The notes under the pieces: model-generated
The model's database searches: none
Told to the model about the DNA's origin: nothing
The model's input: the letters and a program-made list of their open reading frames with translations, nothing else
Shown: positions 27,763 through 37,813 of the stretch, in pieces
Position numbering within the stretch: position 1 is the first letter of the stretch
Layout of the letters: each line of letters begins with the position of its first letter
Translations under genes and position numbers: made by a program
Assembly (NCBI RefSeq): GCF_003020125.1
Contig: NZ_PYFW01000001.1
Span: 1,426,001 to 1,490,000, forward strand
Reading direction: 5' to 3'
DNA length: 64,000 nt
Origin: Bradyrhizobium sp. MOS003
GTDB lineage: Bacteria; Pseudomonadota; Alphaproteobacteria; Rhizobiales; Xanthobacteraceae

Positions 27763-28878
27763 TCACACGACGATGCTCAACCTTTTCGCCGCGCGCGTAA
27801 TCCCAGTGTACAGCCACCTTGCGCGACTCTCCCCGAACGCAAAGCTCTCGTCGAACAGCACGACGTCGTCCCATTGCGAGCCCTGCGACTTGTGCACGGT
27901 GAGCACGTAGCCGTAGTCGAACTCGTCATAGGGCTTGCGCTGTTCCCAGCCGATCTGCTCGACGCCACCTTCGAAGCAATCGGCGCGCACCGAGACCTTG
28001 GTCACCTTGTGGCCGAAATCCTCGTCCGGCGACAGCCGCATGCTGAGAATGCGCGATTTCGAGCGGGAGGTGTTGCGCGACTTCACGCGCCACAGGCCGC
28101 CGTTGAACAGGCCTTTCTTGCGGTTGTTGCGCAGGCACACCAGCTTGTCGCCGGCGACCGGGAAGACGTCCTCGATGTTCTGACGCTGGCGCACACGCAT
28201 GTTGTAGGCGCGCCTCGTGTTGTTGCGGCCGACCAGGACCTGGTCGGCGGCCATGACGCGGTCGGGATCCAGCTCCTTGCGCGAGACCACCTCGCTCTCG
28301 CCGTAGCGGCCGATGTCGAGCTCGCGTCCCTCGCGCACGTCCATCGACATCCGCACGATCGGATCGTCCTGGGCCTGGCGATGCACCTCGGTCAGCATCG
28401 CATCCGGCTCGGTGTTGGTGAAGAAGCCGCCGCCCTGGATCGGCGGCAGCTGCGCGGGATCGCCGAGCACGAGCAGCGGGCAATCGAACGACATCAGGTC
28501 GCGCCCCAATTCGGCGTCGACCATCGAGCATTCGTCGATCACGATCAGCTTGGCCTTGGAGGCCGGCGCGTCGTCCCACAGCTCGAAGCTCGGCTGCTCC
28601 TCGCCAGATTCGCGGGCGCGGTAGATCAGCGAGTGGATGGTGGAGGCGTCGTCGCAGCCCTTGTTGCGCATCACGAGGGCGGCCTTGCCGGTGAAGGCGG
28701 CGAACTTCACCTCGCCGTCGACGCCGTCAGCGATGTGCCGGGCGAGCGTGGTCTTGCCGGTCCCGGCGAAGCCGAACAGGCGGAACACCGGCGGCGTGCC
28801 GTTACGGCCCGGCTTGGCCTTGAGCCAGTCGCCGACGGCCTTGAGCGCGGCATCTTGATGCGGGGTGAAAGTGGCCAT
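27763..28878 (-). CDS. RecD-like superfamily 1 ATP-dependent DNA helicase
   Basis: A 371-residue helicase. Motif I (GFAGTGKTTLAR), motif II (KLIVIDECSMVD), motif III (LVLGDPAQLPPI), motif IV region (LTEVHRQA), motif V (YVLTVHKSQGSQWD) and motif VI (WLYTGITRAAKRL) are all present, in the RecD/TraA C-terminal style. It lacks the long N-terminal domains of RecD2, so it is a compact single-module enzyme. The start MATFTPHQDAAL at 28878 is preferred to an ATG 13 codons upstream. No recB or recC is nearby. Role in replication-fork or repair processing is inference. Confidence 0.9.
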   Translation of the reverse strand: MATFTPHQDAALKAVGDWLKAKPGRNGTPPVFRLFGFAGTGKTTLARHIADGVDGEVKFAAFTGKAALVMRNKGCDDASTIHSLIYRARESGEEQPSFELWDDAPASKAKLIVIDECSMVDAELGRDLMSFDCPLLVLGDPAQLPPIQGGGFFTNTEPDAMLTEVHRQAQDDPIVRMSMDVREGRELDIGRYGESEVVSRKELDPDRVMAADQVLVGRNNTRRAYNMRVRQRQNIEDVFPVAGDKLVCLRNNRKKGLFNGGLWRVKSRNTSRSKSRILSMRLSPDEDFGHKVTKVSVRADCFEGGVEQIGWEQRKPYDEFDYGYVLTVHKSQGSQWDDVVLFDESFAFGESRARWLYTGITRAAKRLSIVV

Positions 28879-29010
28879 GTCTGTCTTGAGGAGGGGCGAA
28901 ACGAGGCGATTCGCCACCCCCCGAAACTAACCATTCGCCCCGCCGGTTCAAGCGGGGCCGCCCCGCTATTGCCGACCGCTACTCCCATGTGGACTCTCGC
29001 AAGAGGTCGC

Positions 29011-29090
29011 CATGCCCGGGCTTGTCCCGGGCATCCACGTCCTTCGTGCCGTGCGGCTAGACGTGGATGGCCGGGACAGGCCCAGCCATG
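29011..29090. repeat. Imperfect 30-bp inverted repeat downstream of napC
   Basis: Arms beginning CATGCCCGGGCTTGTCCCGG and ending GGACAGGCCCAGCCATG pair over about 30 bases. It lies between the helicase start and the napC stop. It may act as a transcription end for nap, or be one more dispersed repeat. Confidence 0.75.
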
Positions 29091-29114
29091 ATGCTGCGGA
29101 GGCGATTGTGCCGC

Positions 29115-29768
29115 CTACTGCCAGCCTGGAACGCCGCGCATGTCCGGCAATTGGTGGGCGATGCCCTTGTGGCAGTCGATGCAGGTCTTTTCCTTGGTGA
29201 ACAGGAAGCGCTGGTGGGCGACCGAGGCGCGCGGCGACTGCTTGGTGATGTCCATGGAATCGGCGCTGTGGCAATTGCGGCATTCCAGGGAATCGTTGGC
29301 CTTGAAGCGCGCCCATTCATGCGCGGCGAGTTCGAGGCGGTGGTCCTGGAATTTTTCCCGCGTGTTGATCGTGCCGAAAATCTTGCCCCAGACTTCCTTC
29401 GAGGCCTGCATCTTGCGCGCGATCTTGTCGGTCCAGTTGTGCGGGACGTGGCAGTCCGGGCAGGTCGCGCGGACACCGGAGCGGTTGCTGAAATGGATCG
29501 TCGACTTCAGCTCGGCGAAGACGTTGTCCTTCATCTCGTGGCAGCCGGTGCAGAACTTCTCGGTGTTGGTGATTTCCAGCGCGGTGTTGAAACCGCCCCA
29601 GAAGATCACGCCGGCAACGAAGCCAGCGAGGACCAGGGTGCCGAGCGCGAACACTGAGCTCGGCCGGGTCAGTACCCGCCAGAGCTCCAGCGCAAAGCCC
29701 CAGCTTCGCGCAATGAAGCCGCGCTTGATTTTCAACTCTGCATTGGGCCCGTCAGCGGTCGTCGTCAT
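29115..29768 (-). CDS. napC: NapC tetrahaem quinol dehydrogenase
   Basis: A 217-residue NapC/NirT-family protein that passes electrons from the membrane quinol pool to NapAB. One N-terminal membrane anchor ([22 protein letters not shown]) is followed by four CxxCH haem sites: CTGCH, CPDCH, CRNCH and CIDCH. The start MTTTADGP at 29768 overlaps the napB stop (ATGA). Last gene of the napEDABC operon. Length and haem count match the family. Confidence 0.97.
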   Translation of the reverse strand: MTTTADGPNAELKIKRGFIARSWGFALELWRVLTRPSSVFALGTLVLAGFVAGVIFWGGFNTALEITNTEKFCTGCHEMKDNVFAELKSTIHFSNRSGVRATCPDCHVPHNWTDKIARKMQASKEVWGKIFGTINTREKFQDHRLELAAHEWARFKANDSLECRNCHSADSMDITKQSPRASVAHQRFLFTKEKTCIDCHKGIAHQLPDMRGVPGWQ

Positions 29769-30235
29769 CGCCGTCCACCGGGGCTCGAGCGCGACAGCAG
29801 CGTGTCGATGTCGGTGAAGTCGTTGCTCACGGGCGGCGTGGTGACGTTCTGCGGCACATGGCATTCCGTGCAGAAGAACCGCCGCGGCGAGACCGAGGCC
29901 AGGAACTGGCCGTCACGGTCCATGAAATGCGTGATCGAGACCATCGGCGCCTTTGATTCCGCGATGCGTGCCCGCGCGTGGCAGGACAGGCACTTGTTGC
30001 CGTTGAGGTCGACCTGGTAGCCGTCGATCGAATGCGGGATCACCGGAGGCTGCTCCGGATAGTTGCGCACCTCCCGTTCCGACGTGTTGCGCATCGGCGT
30101 CATCGGCGGCGCCGGGCCTTCGTCGTTGAGCGGGGTTGGGCCGCGCAGGCCGGAGGTCACCGTCTGCGCGGTCAGCGAGCTGACGCCCGCGGCGATCACG
30201 ACCGCGAGCAGGGCGATTGCTGTTCGTTTCATCAT
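29765..30235 (-). CDS. napB: NapB dihaem cytochrome c subunit of periplasmic nitrate reductase
   Basis: A 156-residue periplasmic protein that takes electrons from NapC to NapA. It has a signal peptide ([21 protein letters not shown]) and two CxxCH haem sites (CLSCH and CTECH), with the conserved [13 protein letters not shown] segment providing an axial His. The start MMKRTAI at 30235 overlaps the napA stop, and its own stop overlaps the napC start, so napA, napB and napC are translationally coupled. Confidence 0.97.
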   Translation of the reverse strand: MMKRTAIALLAVVIAAGVSSLTAQTVTSGLRGPTPLNDEGPAPPMTPMRNTSEREVRNYPEQPPVIPHSIDGYQVDLNGNKCLSCHARARIAESKAPMVSITHFMDRDGQFLASVSPRRFFCTECHVPQNVTTPPVSNDFTDIDTLLSRSSPGGRR

Positions 30236-32745
30236 GACAGGTTCACCCGCTCGATTCGGACGGCGCACTTCTTGTAGTCGGTTTGCAGCGAGATCGGATC
30301 GGTGGCGTCCAGCGTCACCTTGTTGATCAACTTGGATTCGTCGAACCAAGGCACGAACACCAGCCCACGCGGCGGCCGGTCGCGGCCGCGGGTCTCGACA
30401 CGGGCGCGGATGAAGCCGCGGCGGGACACCACCTTCACCTCGTCGCCGCGCCGGATCTTCGCGTCCTGCGCGTCATCCGGATGCATGAAGCAGACGGCCT
30501 CGGGGAACGCCTTGTAGAGCTCGGGCACGCGGCGCGTCATGGTGCCGGAGTGCCAGTGCTCCAGCACGCGGCCGGTCGAGAGCCAGAACGGATAGTCGCC
30601 GTCGGGCGATTCCGCCGGCGGCTCGTAGGGCAGCGCGAAGATGCGCGCCTTGCCGTCCGGGTGGCCGTAGAACTGCACGTCGGTGCCCTGCTTGACGTAG
30701 GGGTCGCTGCCCTCGCGGAAGCGCCATTTCGTCTCCTGGCCGTTGACGACCGGCCAGCGCAGGCCGCGCTCCCGGTGATAGGTGTCGAACGGCGCGAGGT
30801 CGTGGCCATGGCCGCGCCCGAACGAGGCGTATTCCTCGAACAGGCCCTTGTGGACGTAGAAGCCGAACGCCTTGGACTCGTCGTTGAGATAGCCCGCCTC
30901 GATGTCGGAGACCGGGAACTTGTCGACCTGGCCGTTCTTGTAGAGCACGTCGAACAGCGTCTTGCCGCGAACGTCCGGCTTCTTGGCGATCAGCTCCTCG
31001 GGCCAGACCTCCTCGATCTTGAAGCGCTTGGAGAACTCCATGAGCTGCCAGAGATCGGATTTCGACTCGCCGGGGGCTGCCACGAGCTGATGCCAGAACT
31101 GTGTGCGCCGCTCGGCATTGCCGTAGGCGCCTTCCTTCTCCACCCACATCGCGGTCGGCAGGATCAGGTCGGCGGCAAGCGCGGTGACCGACGGATAGGC
31201 GTCCGAGACCACGATGAAATTATCGGGATTGCGGAAGCCGGGATAAGTCTCCTCGTTGGCGTTGGGACCGGCCTGGAGGTTGTTGTTGACCTGCACCCAA
31301 TAGGCGTTGATCAGGCCGTCCTTCAGCATCCGGCTCTGCAACACGGCGTGTGCGCCGGGCTTGTCGGGAATGGTGCCTTCCGGCAGCAGCCAGAGGTGCT
31401 CGGCGTGGTCGCGATGCGCCTTGTTGGTCACGACCATGTCGGCAGGCAGGCGGTGCGAGAAGGTGCCGACCTCGCGCGCGGTGCCGCAGGCCGAGGGCTG
31501 GCCGGTCAGCGAGAACGGGCTGTTGCCGGGCGAGGAGATCTTTCCGGTCAGCAGATGGATGTTGTAGATCAGGTTGTTGCACCAGACGCCGCGGGTGTGC
31601 TGGTTGAAGCCCATGGTCCAGAACGAGACCACCTTGGTCTTGGGGTCGGCATAGAGTTCGGCGATCGCCTCCAGCCGATTCATCGGCACGCCGGACATCT
31701 CGGCCGCCTTCTCCAGCGTGTAGTCCGAGACGAACTTGACGTATTCCTCGTAAGTCATGTCGGTGGAGTCGTTGGCCTTGGCCGCGCCGGTCGCCTTCTT
31801 CTGCAGCGGATGCTCCGGCCGCAGGCCGTAGCCGATGTCGGTCTGGCCGCGCTTGAACACGGTATGCGCGGCAACGAAGTCCTTGTTGACGCGGCCGGTT
31901 TTGATGATGTGGTTGGCGATGGCGTTGAGAAGGTAGAGGTCGGTCTGCGGCTTGAAGATCATGCCGATGTCGGCGAGGTCGAACGAGCGGTGCTCGAAGG
32001 TCGAGAGGACGGCGACGCGGACATGCGGCGCGGAGAGCCGGCGGTCGGCCACGCGCGTCCACAGGATCGGGTGCATCTCCGCCATGTTGGAGCCCCACAG
32101 CACGAAGGCATCGGTGGCCTCGATGTCGTCATAGCAGCCGGGCGGCTCGTCGATGCCGAAGGTGCGCATCATGCCGGCGACCGCGGAGGCCATGCAATGC
32201 CGCGCATTGGGGTCGATGTTGTTGGTGCGGAAGCCGGCCTTGAACAGTTTCGAGGCGGCATAGCCTTCCCAGATCGTCCACTGACCCGAGCCGAACATGG
32301 CCACGCCGTTCGGGCCGCGCTTCTTGATCGCCTCCTTCCACTTCAGCTCCATGATGTCGAAGGCTTCGGTCCAGGACACGGGCGTGAATTCGCCGTTCTT
32401 GTCGTACTTGCCGTTCGTCTTGCGCAGCATAGGCTGCGTCAGGCGGTCGTGGCCGTACATGATCTTGGAGAGGAAGTAGCCCTTGACGCAGTTGAGGCCG
32501 CGATTGACCTCGGCCTTGGTGTCGCCGTGGGTGGCGACGACGCGGTTGTCCTTGGTCGCGACCATGACCGAGCAGCCGGTACCGCAGAAGCGGCAGGCGG
32601 CCTTGTCCCATTTCAGTTCGGCGATGTCGCGCTCGGCGACGAGGTTGGCGGCGAGCGCCGGCACCGGCATGCCCGCGGCGGCGGCCGCGATCGCGGCGGC
32701 CTCCAGTTTCAGCATCTGGCGGCGGTCGAGCTTTGGCGATGACAT
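30232..32745 (-). CDS. napA: NapA, molybdenum catalytic subunit of periplasmic nitrate reductase
   Basis: An 837-residue periplasmic enzyme reducing nitrate to nitrite. A Tat signal opens it ([19 protein letters not shown]). One [4Fe-4S] site is seen as Cys51, Cys54, Cys58 and Cys86 (CRFCGTGC then NCVKGYF). The Mo-bis-MGD region includes the cysteine in RHCMASAV, which would ligate molybdenum. The downstream [10 protein letters not shown] and [22 protein letters not shown] motifs are typical of NapA. Maturation should need NapD, encoded 16 bases upstream. Confidence 0.98.
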   Translation of the reverse strand: MSSPKLDRRQMLKLEAAAIAAAAAGMPVPALAANLVAERDIAELKWDKAACRFCGTGCSVMVATKDNRVVATHGDTKAEVNRGLNCVKGYFLSKIMYGHDRLTQPMLRKTNGKYDKNGEFTPVSWTEAFDIMELKWKEAIKKRGPNGVAMFGSGQWTIWEGYAASKLFKAGFRTNNIDPNARHCMASAVAGMMRTFGIDEPPGCYDDIEATDAFVLWGSNMAEMHPILWTRVADRRLSAPHVRVAVLSTFEHRSFDLADIGMIFKPQTDLYLLNAIANHIIKTGRVNKDFVAAHTVFKRGQTDIGYGLRPEHPLQKKATGAAKANDSTDMTYEEYVKFVSDYTLEKAAEMSGVPMNRLEAIAELYADPKTKVVSFWTMGFNQHTRGVWCNNLIYNIHLLTGKISSPGNSPFSLTGQPSACGTAREVGTFSHRLPADMVVTNKAHRDHAEHLWLLPEGTIPDKPGAHAVLQSRMLKDGLINAYWVQVNNNLQAGPNANEETYPGFRNPDNFIVVSDAYPSVTALAADLILPTAMWVEKEGAYGNAERRTQFWHQLVAAPGESKSDLWQLMEFSKRFKIEEVWPEELIAKKPDVRGKTLFDVLYKNGQVDKFPVSDIEAGYLNDESKAFGFYVHKGLFEEYASFGRGHGHDLAPFDTYHRERGLRWPVVNGQETKWRFREGSDPYVKQGTDVQFYGHPDGKARIFALPYEPPAESPDGDYPFWLSTGRVLEHWHSGTMTRRVPELYKAFPEAVCFMHPDDAQDAKIRRGDEVKVVSRRGFIRARVETRGRDRPPRGLVFVPWFDESKLINKVTLDATDPISLQTDYKKCAVRIERVNLS

Positions 32746-32761
32746 GATGGCTCTTCTTTGC

Positions 32762-33091
32762 TCAGGCGGTTTCGATGGCGTGGAAAACCAGCGCTGCGGA
32801 ATAGACGTCGGGCAGCGACTGGATGGTGTTGAGCAGGGTGCCGAGGCTGCCGGAATCAGGGGCTTCGGTCACGACGACGAGCTTGCCGCGCGGATCGCGG
32901 CCGTGGATCTCGCAGCCGGCGAGGGCCGTGATCGCGGCTTCGAGCTCGGCGAGGCGCTCGGGGCGCGCCTGCACGATGATGCTGGCGATCTCGCAGCCCG
33001 GCGGAGCGACGACGGGGTCGGCGCTGAGCACCCGGCCGGTGATCAAGGCGCGGCGATTGAGTGTGGCTTTGTCGAGTAAGCCTTGGGCCAT
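32762..33091 (-). CDS. napD: NapD, chaperone for NapA maturation
   Basis: A 109-residue cytoplasmic protein that binds the NapA Tat signal and prevents early export. After a basic N-terminus it has the ferredoxin-like NapD core: [19 protein letters not shown], then [18 protein letters not shown], then [16 protein letters not shown]. The ATG at 33091 is used because the upstream in-frame codons overlap the intergenic region after napE. Standard position between napE and napA. Confidence 0.95.
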   Translation of the reverse strand: MAQGLLDKATLNRRALITGRVLSADPVVAPPGCEIASIIVQARPERLAELEAAITALAGCEIHGRDPRGKLVVVTEAPDSGSLGTLLNTIQSLPDVYSAALVFHAIETA

Positions 33092-33117
33092 GATGCCTGT
33101 CTTTCGCTGTTGGGGGA

Positions 33118-33303
33118 TCAATGCGGCGAGGGCGGCGGGCCGGGAGGGCCTGCAAACATCTGGTAGATCCAGACGCCGAGGCCGTAACTACCCACGGTTC
33201 CGACCGCGAGGACGGGCATCACGACCGCGGTCAGGAAGAGGAAGGCGAAAATCTCCATGCGCTTACGGCGCACGCGCGACATCGCGTCGTCAGGGGCCGA
33301 CAT
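33118..33303 (-). CDS. napE: NapE, small membrane protein
   Basis: A 61-residue protein with one long hydrophobic helix (IFAFLFLTAVVMPVLAVGTVGSYGLGVWIYQM) preceded by a basic stretch (SRVRRKRME) and followed by a Gly/Pro-rich tail. This matches NapE, the first gene of rhizobial nap operons; its role is not settled. The start MSAPDDAMSRVRR is at 33303, some 90 bases downstream of a FixK/FNR-type site. Confidence 0.93.
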   Translation of the reverse strand: MSAPDDAMSRVRRKRMEIFAFLFLTAVVMPVLAVGTVGSYGLGVWIYQMFAGPPGPPPSPH

Positions 33304-33391
33304 ATTCGGTCTCTCAAGATGTGATGGGAATCGGGACGGCATCCGGGCCGTTGCCTTGCTGCACTTCTGGTGCAAAAGGGCCGGCGCGGCG

Positions 33392-33405
33392 TTGATCTGG
33401 ATCAA
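33392..33405. promoter_or_regulatory. FixK/FNR-type box controlling napEDABC
   Basis: TTGATCTGGATCAA is a perfect TTGAT-N4-ATCAA palindrome, the consensus for FNR/FixK2 proteins. It is centred about 95 bases upstream of the napE ATG. In Bradyrhizobium the nap operon is activated under low oxygen by FixK2 from such a site, so micro-oxic induction is expected. The site is symmetric and 174 bases upstream of the divergent monooxygenase gene; action in that direction is possible but unsupported. Confidence 0.9.
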
Positions 33406-33579
33406 GCCGCGGGCCTGCACTGATGTCGCAGCGCCGCGCAAGGCAAGGCAAGGCAGGTGTACGCCGCCATTCGCGGCAAGGGAATCAATCTCCCGTGCGG
33501 CGGAATTGTCGCTCCGTAGACAGCGGCGCCTCGCACATTAAGATGACCCTAACCATAAAAAAACGGGGAAGGCGACGCC

Positions 33580-34779
33580 ATGAAGTTCGGCATCTTCTAC
33601 GAGCTGCAACTGCCCCGGCCTTGGGTGGCCGGCGACGAGCTCAGGCTTTACCAGAACGCGCTGTCGCAGATGGAACTCGCCGACCGCCTCCGCTACGATC
33701 ATGCCTGGGTGGTCGAGCATCACTTCCTCGAGGAATATTCGCACTCGCCCTCGCCGGAATCCTTTCTCGCCGCCGCGAGCCAGCGCACGAAGAACATCCG
33801 GCTCGGTCACGGCATCCTGCAGCTCACCACCAACCATCCGGCGCGCGTTGCCGAGCGGGTCGCGGTGCTCGACCTGCTCTCCAACGGCCGCTGCGAATTC
33901 GGCATGGGCGAGAGCGCGTCCATCACCGAGCTGACGCCGTTCGGTCGCGACATGGAGACCAAGAAGGAAGTGTTCGAGGAGGCGGTCGCCGCGATCTTCC
34001 CGATGTTCAAGGACGCAGGGAGCGAGCACCACGGCAAGTATTTCGACATCCCCTTGCGCAACGTGGTCCCGAAGCCGGTGCAGAAGCCGCATCCGCCGCT
34101 GTGGATGGCGTGCTCGCAGCTGCCGACCATCGAGCGCGCCGGCCGCCACGGCTTTGGTGCGCTCGGCTTCCAGTTCGTCAGCGCCGATGCCGCGCATGCC
34201 TGGGTCCACGCCTATTACAACGCCATGACCAAGCGGCTTCACAAGCTCGCCGACTACCAGATCAATCCGAACATGGCGCTGGTGTCGTTCTTCATGTGCG
34301 CCAAGACCGACGAGGAGGCGCGCGCCCGCGCCGACGGCGCCACCTTCTTCCAGTTCGCGCTGCGCTTCTACGGCGCCGCGCAGAACCGCCAGCGTCCCGC
34401 GCCCTACACCGTCAACATGTGGGACGAGTACAACCAGTGGAAGCGCGACAATCCGGAAGCGCAGGAGGCGGCCTTGCGCGGCGGCCTGATCGGCTCGCCC
34501 GAAACCATCCGCAAGAAGCTCAAGCGCTTCCAGTCCTCGCACATCGACCAGGTCATCCTGCTCAACCAGGCCGGCAAGAACAGCCACGAGCACATCTGCG
34601 AATCGCTCGAGCTGTTCGGCCGCGAGGTGATGCCGGAATTCCAGAACGATCCGGCGCAGGACGTGTGGAAGCAGGGCGTCATGAGCGGCGAGATCGAGCT
34701 CGAGGAGATCGACACCGAGGCGTTCACGGATCGCTACGGCAAGCTCGCGATCAACGTCGCCCCGGCGAAGGCGGGATAG
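33580..34779 (+). CDS. LLM-class (luciferase-like) flavin-dependent monooxygenase
   Basis: A 399-residue enzyme of the bacterial luciferase-like TIM-barrel family, using reduced FMN and oxygen. Typical segments are KFGIFYELQLP at the N-terminus, YDHAWVVEHHF, IRLGHGILQL, ERVAVLDLLSNGRCEFGMG and LIGSPETIRKKLKRF. A strong ribosome site (GGGGAAGG) precedes the ATG. No flavin reductase is next to it. Substrate unknown. Divergent from nap, separated by a 276-base region that holds the FixK box. Confidence 0.92.
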   Translation: MKFGIFYELQLPRPWVAGDELRLYQNALSQMELADRLRYDHAWVVEHHFLEEYSHSPSPESFLAAASQRTKNIRLGHGILQLTTNHPARVAERVAVLDLLSNGRCEFGMGESASITELTPFGRDMETKKEVFEEAVAAIFPMFKDAGSEHHGKYFDIPLRNVVPKPVQKPHPPLWMACSQLPTIERAGRHGFGALGFQFVSADAAHAWVHAYYNAMTKRLHKLADYQINPNMALVSFFMCAKTDEEARARADGATFFQFALRFYGAAQNRQRPAPYTVNMWDEYNQWKRDNPEAQEAALRGGLIGSPETIRKKLKRFQSSHIDQVILLNQAGKNSHEHICESLELFGREVMPEFQNDPAQDVWKQGVMSGEIELEEIDTEAFTDRYGKLAINVAPAKAG

Positions 34780-34907
34780 GCGCTCTGCATCCGGGGCGCG
34801 AGACCGTCATCGCCGGGACCCGGAAGCGGCATATGCCGGCGCCGCCGGCTTTCGGCACATTCTTCGTTGCTGCTATCCTTCCGCAAAACCGCGTCCAGAC
34901 CTGGCGC

Positions 34908-35426
34908 CTAGCGTTTCGTGGCGGGTACGGGCGGCACCGGCAGAATGATTTCCGAGGCGATCTTCCAGTCCGCTCCGATGCGAAGCCAATTGATGATCAT
35001 GAGAAACGGCTTCGCTGTCCCATCCTGCCCCGCATAGGACACCGTGATGTTCATCGGCACGTAGGACTCGGCGACATCGCGCGTCAGCCCGACGACCCTG
35101 AGCTTCGAATAGTCCGGTTCGAGCACGACCGGGCCGGAACTGCCGATATCGTGCAGTTTCCGGTCAATCGCCTCGTTGCCCCAGAACCCGGCCCAGTTTC
35201 CTTCGGACGGGATCGCGCTCTTTGCCACCAGCAGAGCGGAGGGCGATTGCCAGAACATGTCATGCAGAGCCTGGAAATCGTGCCTGTTGGCCAATTCCAT
35301 GAGCGTGCCGAATTTTGACTTGATCGCACTCAGCTCGGCAGAATCCAGCGGCTCCCCTGGAGATGCGGCTACAGCGCCGGAGGAAACAGCCGACGCCATG
35401 AGAATGGCAAGAAGCAACCTGTTCAC
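34908..35426 (-). CDS. Secreted SnoaL/NTF2-like hypothetical protein
   Basis: A 172-residue protein with a signal peptide (RLLLAILMASAVSSGAVAA). The body reads like an NTF2/SnoaL cone fold: helix SAIKSKFGTLMELANRHDFQALHDMF, then strands ending FLMIINWLRIGADWKIASE. The family binds or converts small molecules, but no active site can be assigned. The GTG at 35426 is taken as the start because AGGGA lies eight bases upstream and the signal begins there; an ATG 11 codons earlier is possible. Confidence 0.75.
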   Translation of the reverse strand: MNRLLLAILMASAVSSGAVAASPGEPLDSAELSAIKSKFGTLMELANRHDFQALHDMFWQSPSALLVAKSAIPSEGNWAGFWGNEAIDRKLHDIGSSGPVVLEPDYSKLRVVGLTRDVAESYVPMNITVSYAGQDGTAKPFLMIINWLRIGADWKIASEIILPVPPVPATKR

Positions 35427-35489
35427 GCAGAATTCCCTTTCGATCGTGTGGCGGCGCATCTCAGCGCTTGCAGCGCCGTGCGGAGATCG

Positions 35490-35984
35490 TCAGCCCGCGC
35501 ATTCGCGCAGCAAGCCCGTCACCTTGGCATCCAGATCCCGGGCGACGGCAAGGGCTTCCGCGTTGGCATAATGCAACAGGTAACTCTCCATCTGGTCGTA
35601 GGACAGATGCACGCCATCGGGACGCTCGTCGACCAGGATGGTGACGGGGGCGTAGGATCCGGCATCGGGCACGTGCTTGACCATCTCTTTCATGATGAGC
35701 GGATTGCCGATGACAAACCGCATGATCCTGGGTGTCGCGGCTCCGGTCTCACGGCGCAGAATGTCGCCCAGGTCGAATTCCGCGAAGCGCATGAGACCGG
35801 TGCGGCCAAGGCCGCTCTGCACGACACGCTCCAGATCCCGGAATTCATTCGTCGCCCGCGTGGTCCTGAAAAATTCGTTCATGTCGGGCTGCCCCACCGC
35901 CGACCTGAGCTTGGCCACCACCGCGTCGAACGGTTTTGAGCTTATGATGCTGAAGCGCGACACTTGAATCTGCGTGATTGTCAT
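35490..35984 (-). CDS. DUF302 domain protein
   Basis: A 164-residue protein matching the DUF302 fold: SKPFDAVVAKLRSAVG, then LMRFAEFDLGDILRRETG, then RIMRFVIGNPLIMKEMVKHVPDAGSYAPVTILV and the DGVHLSYDQMES strand. The function of the family is unknown. No signal peptide. It is followed by the secreted SnoaL-like gene and preceded by an alpha/beta hydrolase on the same strand with a 37-base gap, so these three may be one operon. Confidence 0.88.
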   Translation of the reverse strand: MTITQIQVSRFSIISSKPFDAVVAKLRSAVGQPDMNEFFRTTRATNEFRDLERVVQSGLGRTGLMRFAEFDLGDILRRETGAATPRIMRFVIGNPLIMKEMVKHVPDAGSYAPVTILVDERPDGVHLSYDQMESYLLHYANAEALAVARDLDAKVTGLLRECAG

Positions 35985-36021
35985 TCCATCCTCTTCAATG
36001 CTCTCGAGACCCACGTCGGAG

Positions 36022-36900
36022 TCACGCTGCCGTAGACCGGCCGGCGTCCAGAAACGTCCGGACGTGGTCGACGAAGATGTCGTGGTGCTGAAACAGGGCG
36101 CCATGACCTGAATCGGGATAAAGCACCAGCTGCGCATTGCGGAGCTGCTTGAACATGGCGTAGGCGTTGTCCGCTGGCAGCATCGTGTCATGGCTGCCGC
36201 TGACCACCAGGGCAGGCTGGTGAATGGCGCGCAGAACCTCATGATCGGGATCAGGCGTGGCGCACCAGGTGATCAGAGCCTTGGCCTGCGGATCCGTCAC
36301 CGCTTTGCCGTTGTCGGTATCGCGATCGTCCGAACGCACTCGCGTTCGCTTGAGAAACGCCAATCCTGCAGCGCGGCTATTGGAGGATTTGGTGAAGAAC
36401 AACGGCAAGCGCGGGTCGGGCGCGTCCGCCTGGGAGAACGCGTCCTGCAAAACCGCCAACAGATGTTCCTCTCCGCCTCGCGGCGCAGTCGCTACAAGGA
36501 CGAGCTTGCGGACCAGCCCTCCGTGCTCGGCGGCGATCTGCTGAGCGACACAGCCGCCCAGAGAAAAGCCCAACAGGTCGACTTCCGCGAGACCAAGCGC
36601 ATTGATGAACGCGACCGCGTCTCGTGCCATCGCCGCGACGTTGTCGGGCGTTTGACCGCCCGAGCGGCCGACCCCGGCGTTGTCGAAGGCGATCACGGGG
36701 CGATCGGCGGCAAGGGAATTGACGACGGCGGGATCCCAGGCATCCATGTTGCCGGAGAAATGCTGCAGGAGAACGAGCGGGGTTCCGGTCGCCGGGCCGA
36801 GGCGGCGATAGGCGAAGCGGATGGTGCCGCTTTCGACATAGCGGGTCGGCGCCGTTTCGAGCGTGGCACCATCGTGGCTGGGGATCTCGAGTTCAGTCAT
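36022..36900 (-). CDS. Alpha/beta hydrolase
   Basis: A 292-residue cytoplasmic hydrolase. The nucleophile elbow is GFSLGG (Ser as nucleophile), the oxyanion region is LLQHFSGNMDAWDP, and the late His is in DSGHGALFQH; an Asp in SGSHDTMLPADNA completes the triad. It resembles haloperoxidase-like or ester hydrolases. The start MTELEIPSHDGA at 36900 is used. Substrate unknown. It lies directly downstream of a second, exported hydrolase. Confidence 0.9.
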   Translation of the reverse strand: MTELEIPSHDGATLETAPTRYVESGTIRFAYRRLGPATGTPLVLLQHFSGNMDAWDPAVVNSLAADRPVIAFDNAGVGRSGGQTPDNVAAMARDAVAFINALGLAEVDLLGFSLGGCVAQQIAAEHGGLVRKLVLVATAPRGGEEHLLAVLQDAFSQADAPDPRLPLFFTKSSNSRAAGLAFLKRTRVRSDDRDTDNGKAVTDPQAKALITWCATPDPDHEVLRAIHQPALVVSGSHDTMLPADNAYAMFKQLRNAQLVLYPDSGHGALFQHHDIFVDHVRTFLDAGRSTAA

Positions 36901-37042
36901 TTCATCCTCGATGAACAAGTTGCCGTGGGGTGGGCGGGCGGCGCAGCCTTGCGCGAGGCTGCGATGCGGAGACCGCAGCCCGGGCCGGTTTGCGCCATTT
37001 GCAGCGCGCGCTCCCGGCACGTGTGCGCCGGGAGCGGCGTCG

Positions 37043-37813
37043 TCACTTTGCGAGCGAAGCCTTCTCGATCACCGCGGCGACTTCTTTTGCATGGACGACG
37101 AGCGAAGCATGGCTGCCGGCGACTTCCGTCGTCTGGGCCTTCATGCCGGCGGCAAAGAGCTTCTGGACCTCGGGCGCGATCACCTTGTCCTTCGTGCTGA
37201 CTACGTAGAAAGTCGGCTTGTCGCGCCACGCGGCAACATCGACCGGGGCCTCGAACGCGACGTGGTTCAGCGGAAGCTGATGGTTGGCCAGGGATTCCGC
37301 GATCTTCGGCGGAAGGTCAGCCGCGACCGCAGACGGGAACACCTTGGGATCGATGTAGAGGTTGCCCTTGTCGTCAGGATGGATCGCCGCGGTGCCCTCG
37401 GTGGCCGGACCGCTCTTGGCGAGGGTCGCCAGAGATTGGCCGACGTCGGGCGCGAAAGCGGAAACGTAAACGAGCGCCGATACCTTGGGATCGTTGCCGG
37501 CCTGCGTGATCACCACGCCGCCCCATGAATGGCCGACGAGGACGGTCTTGCCGGTCTGCTTCGCCAGCGCCTGCTTGGTGGCATCGACGTCGGCGGCAAG
37601 CGAGGTGAGCGGATTCTCGACCAGCGTGACGTTGTAGCCCTTCTTCGTGAGAATTTCGGCGACGGGCTGCCAGCTCGTCTGGTCCACGAAAGCGCCGTGG
37701 ACGAGCACGATGTTGGGGGCCGCTCCCTTGGGCAGTTCGGCGGAATGGGCCGAGCCGACCAATGTCGTTCCGGCCAGAAGTACGGTGGCGGCAGAGAGGA
37801 GAATATTTCGCAT
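37043..37813 (-). CDS. Exported alpha/beta hydrolase
   Basis: A 256-residue hydrolase with a signal peptide (ILLSAATVLLAGTTLVGSAHSA). The family motifs are PNIVLVHGAFVDQTSW (oxyanion), GHSWGG (nucleophile Ser), and VAGSHASLVVHAKEVA (His). This is the salicylate-esterase-like or YdeN-like group of small hydrolases. The ATG at 37813 has GGGAACG upstream. It faces an AraC-family regulator across a 213-base divergent region, so that regulator probably controls it. Confidence 0.9.
   Translation of the reverse strand: MRNILLSAATVLLAGTTLVGSAHSAELPKGAAPNIVLVHGAFVDQTSWQPVAEILTKKGYNVTLVENPLTSLAADVDATKQALAKQTGKTVLVGHSWGGVVITQAGNDPKVSALVYVSAFAPDVGQSLATLAKSGPATEGTAAIHPDDKGNLYIDPKVFPSAVAADLPPKIAESLANHQLPLNHVAFEAPVDVAAWRDKPTFYVVSTKDKVIAPEVQKLFAAGMKAQTTEVAGSHASLVVHAKEVAAVIEKASLAK

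Noticed and set aside
30283..32742. Long plus-strand open frame opposite napA
   Set aside because: napA is certain from its Tat signal, Fe-S cysteines and operon setting; the opposite frame has no domain and shadow-like composition.
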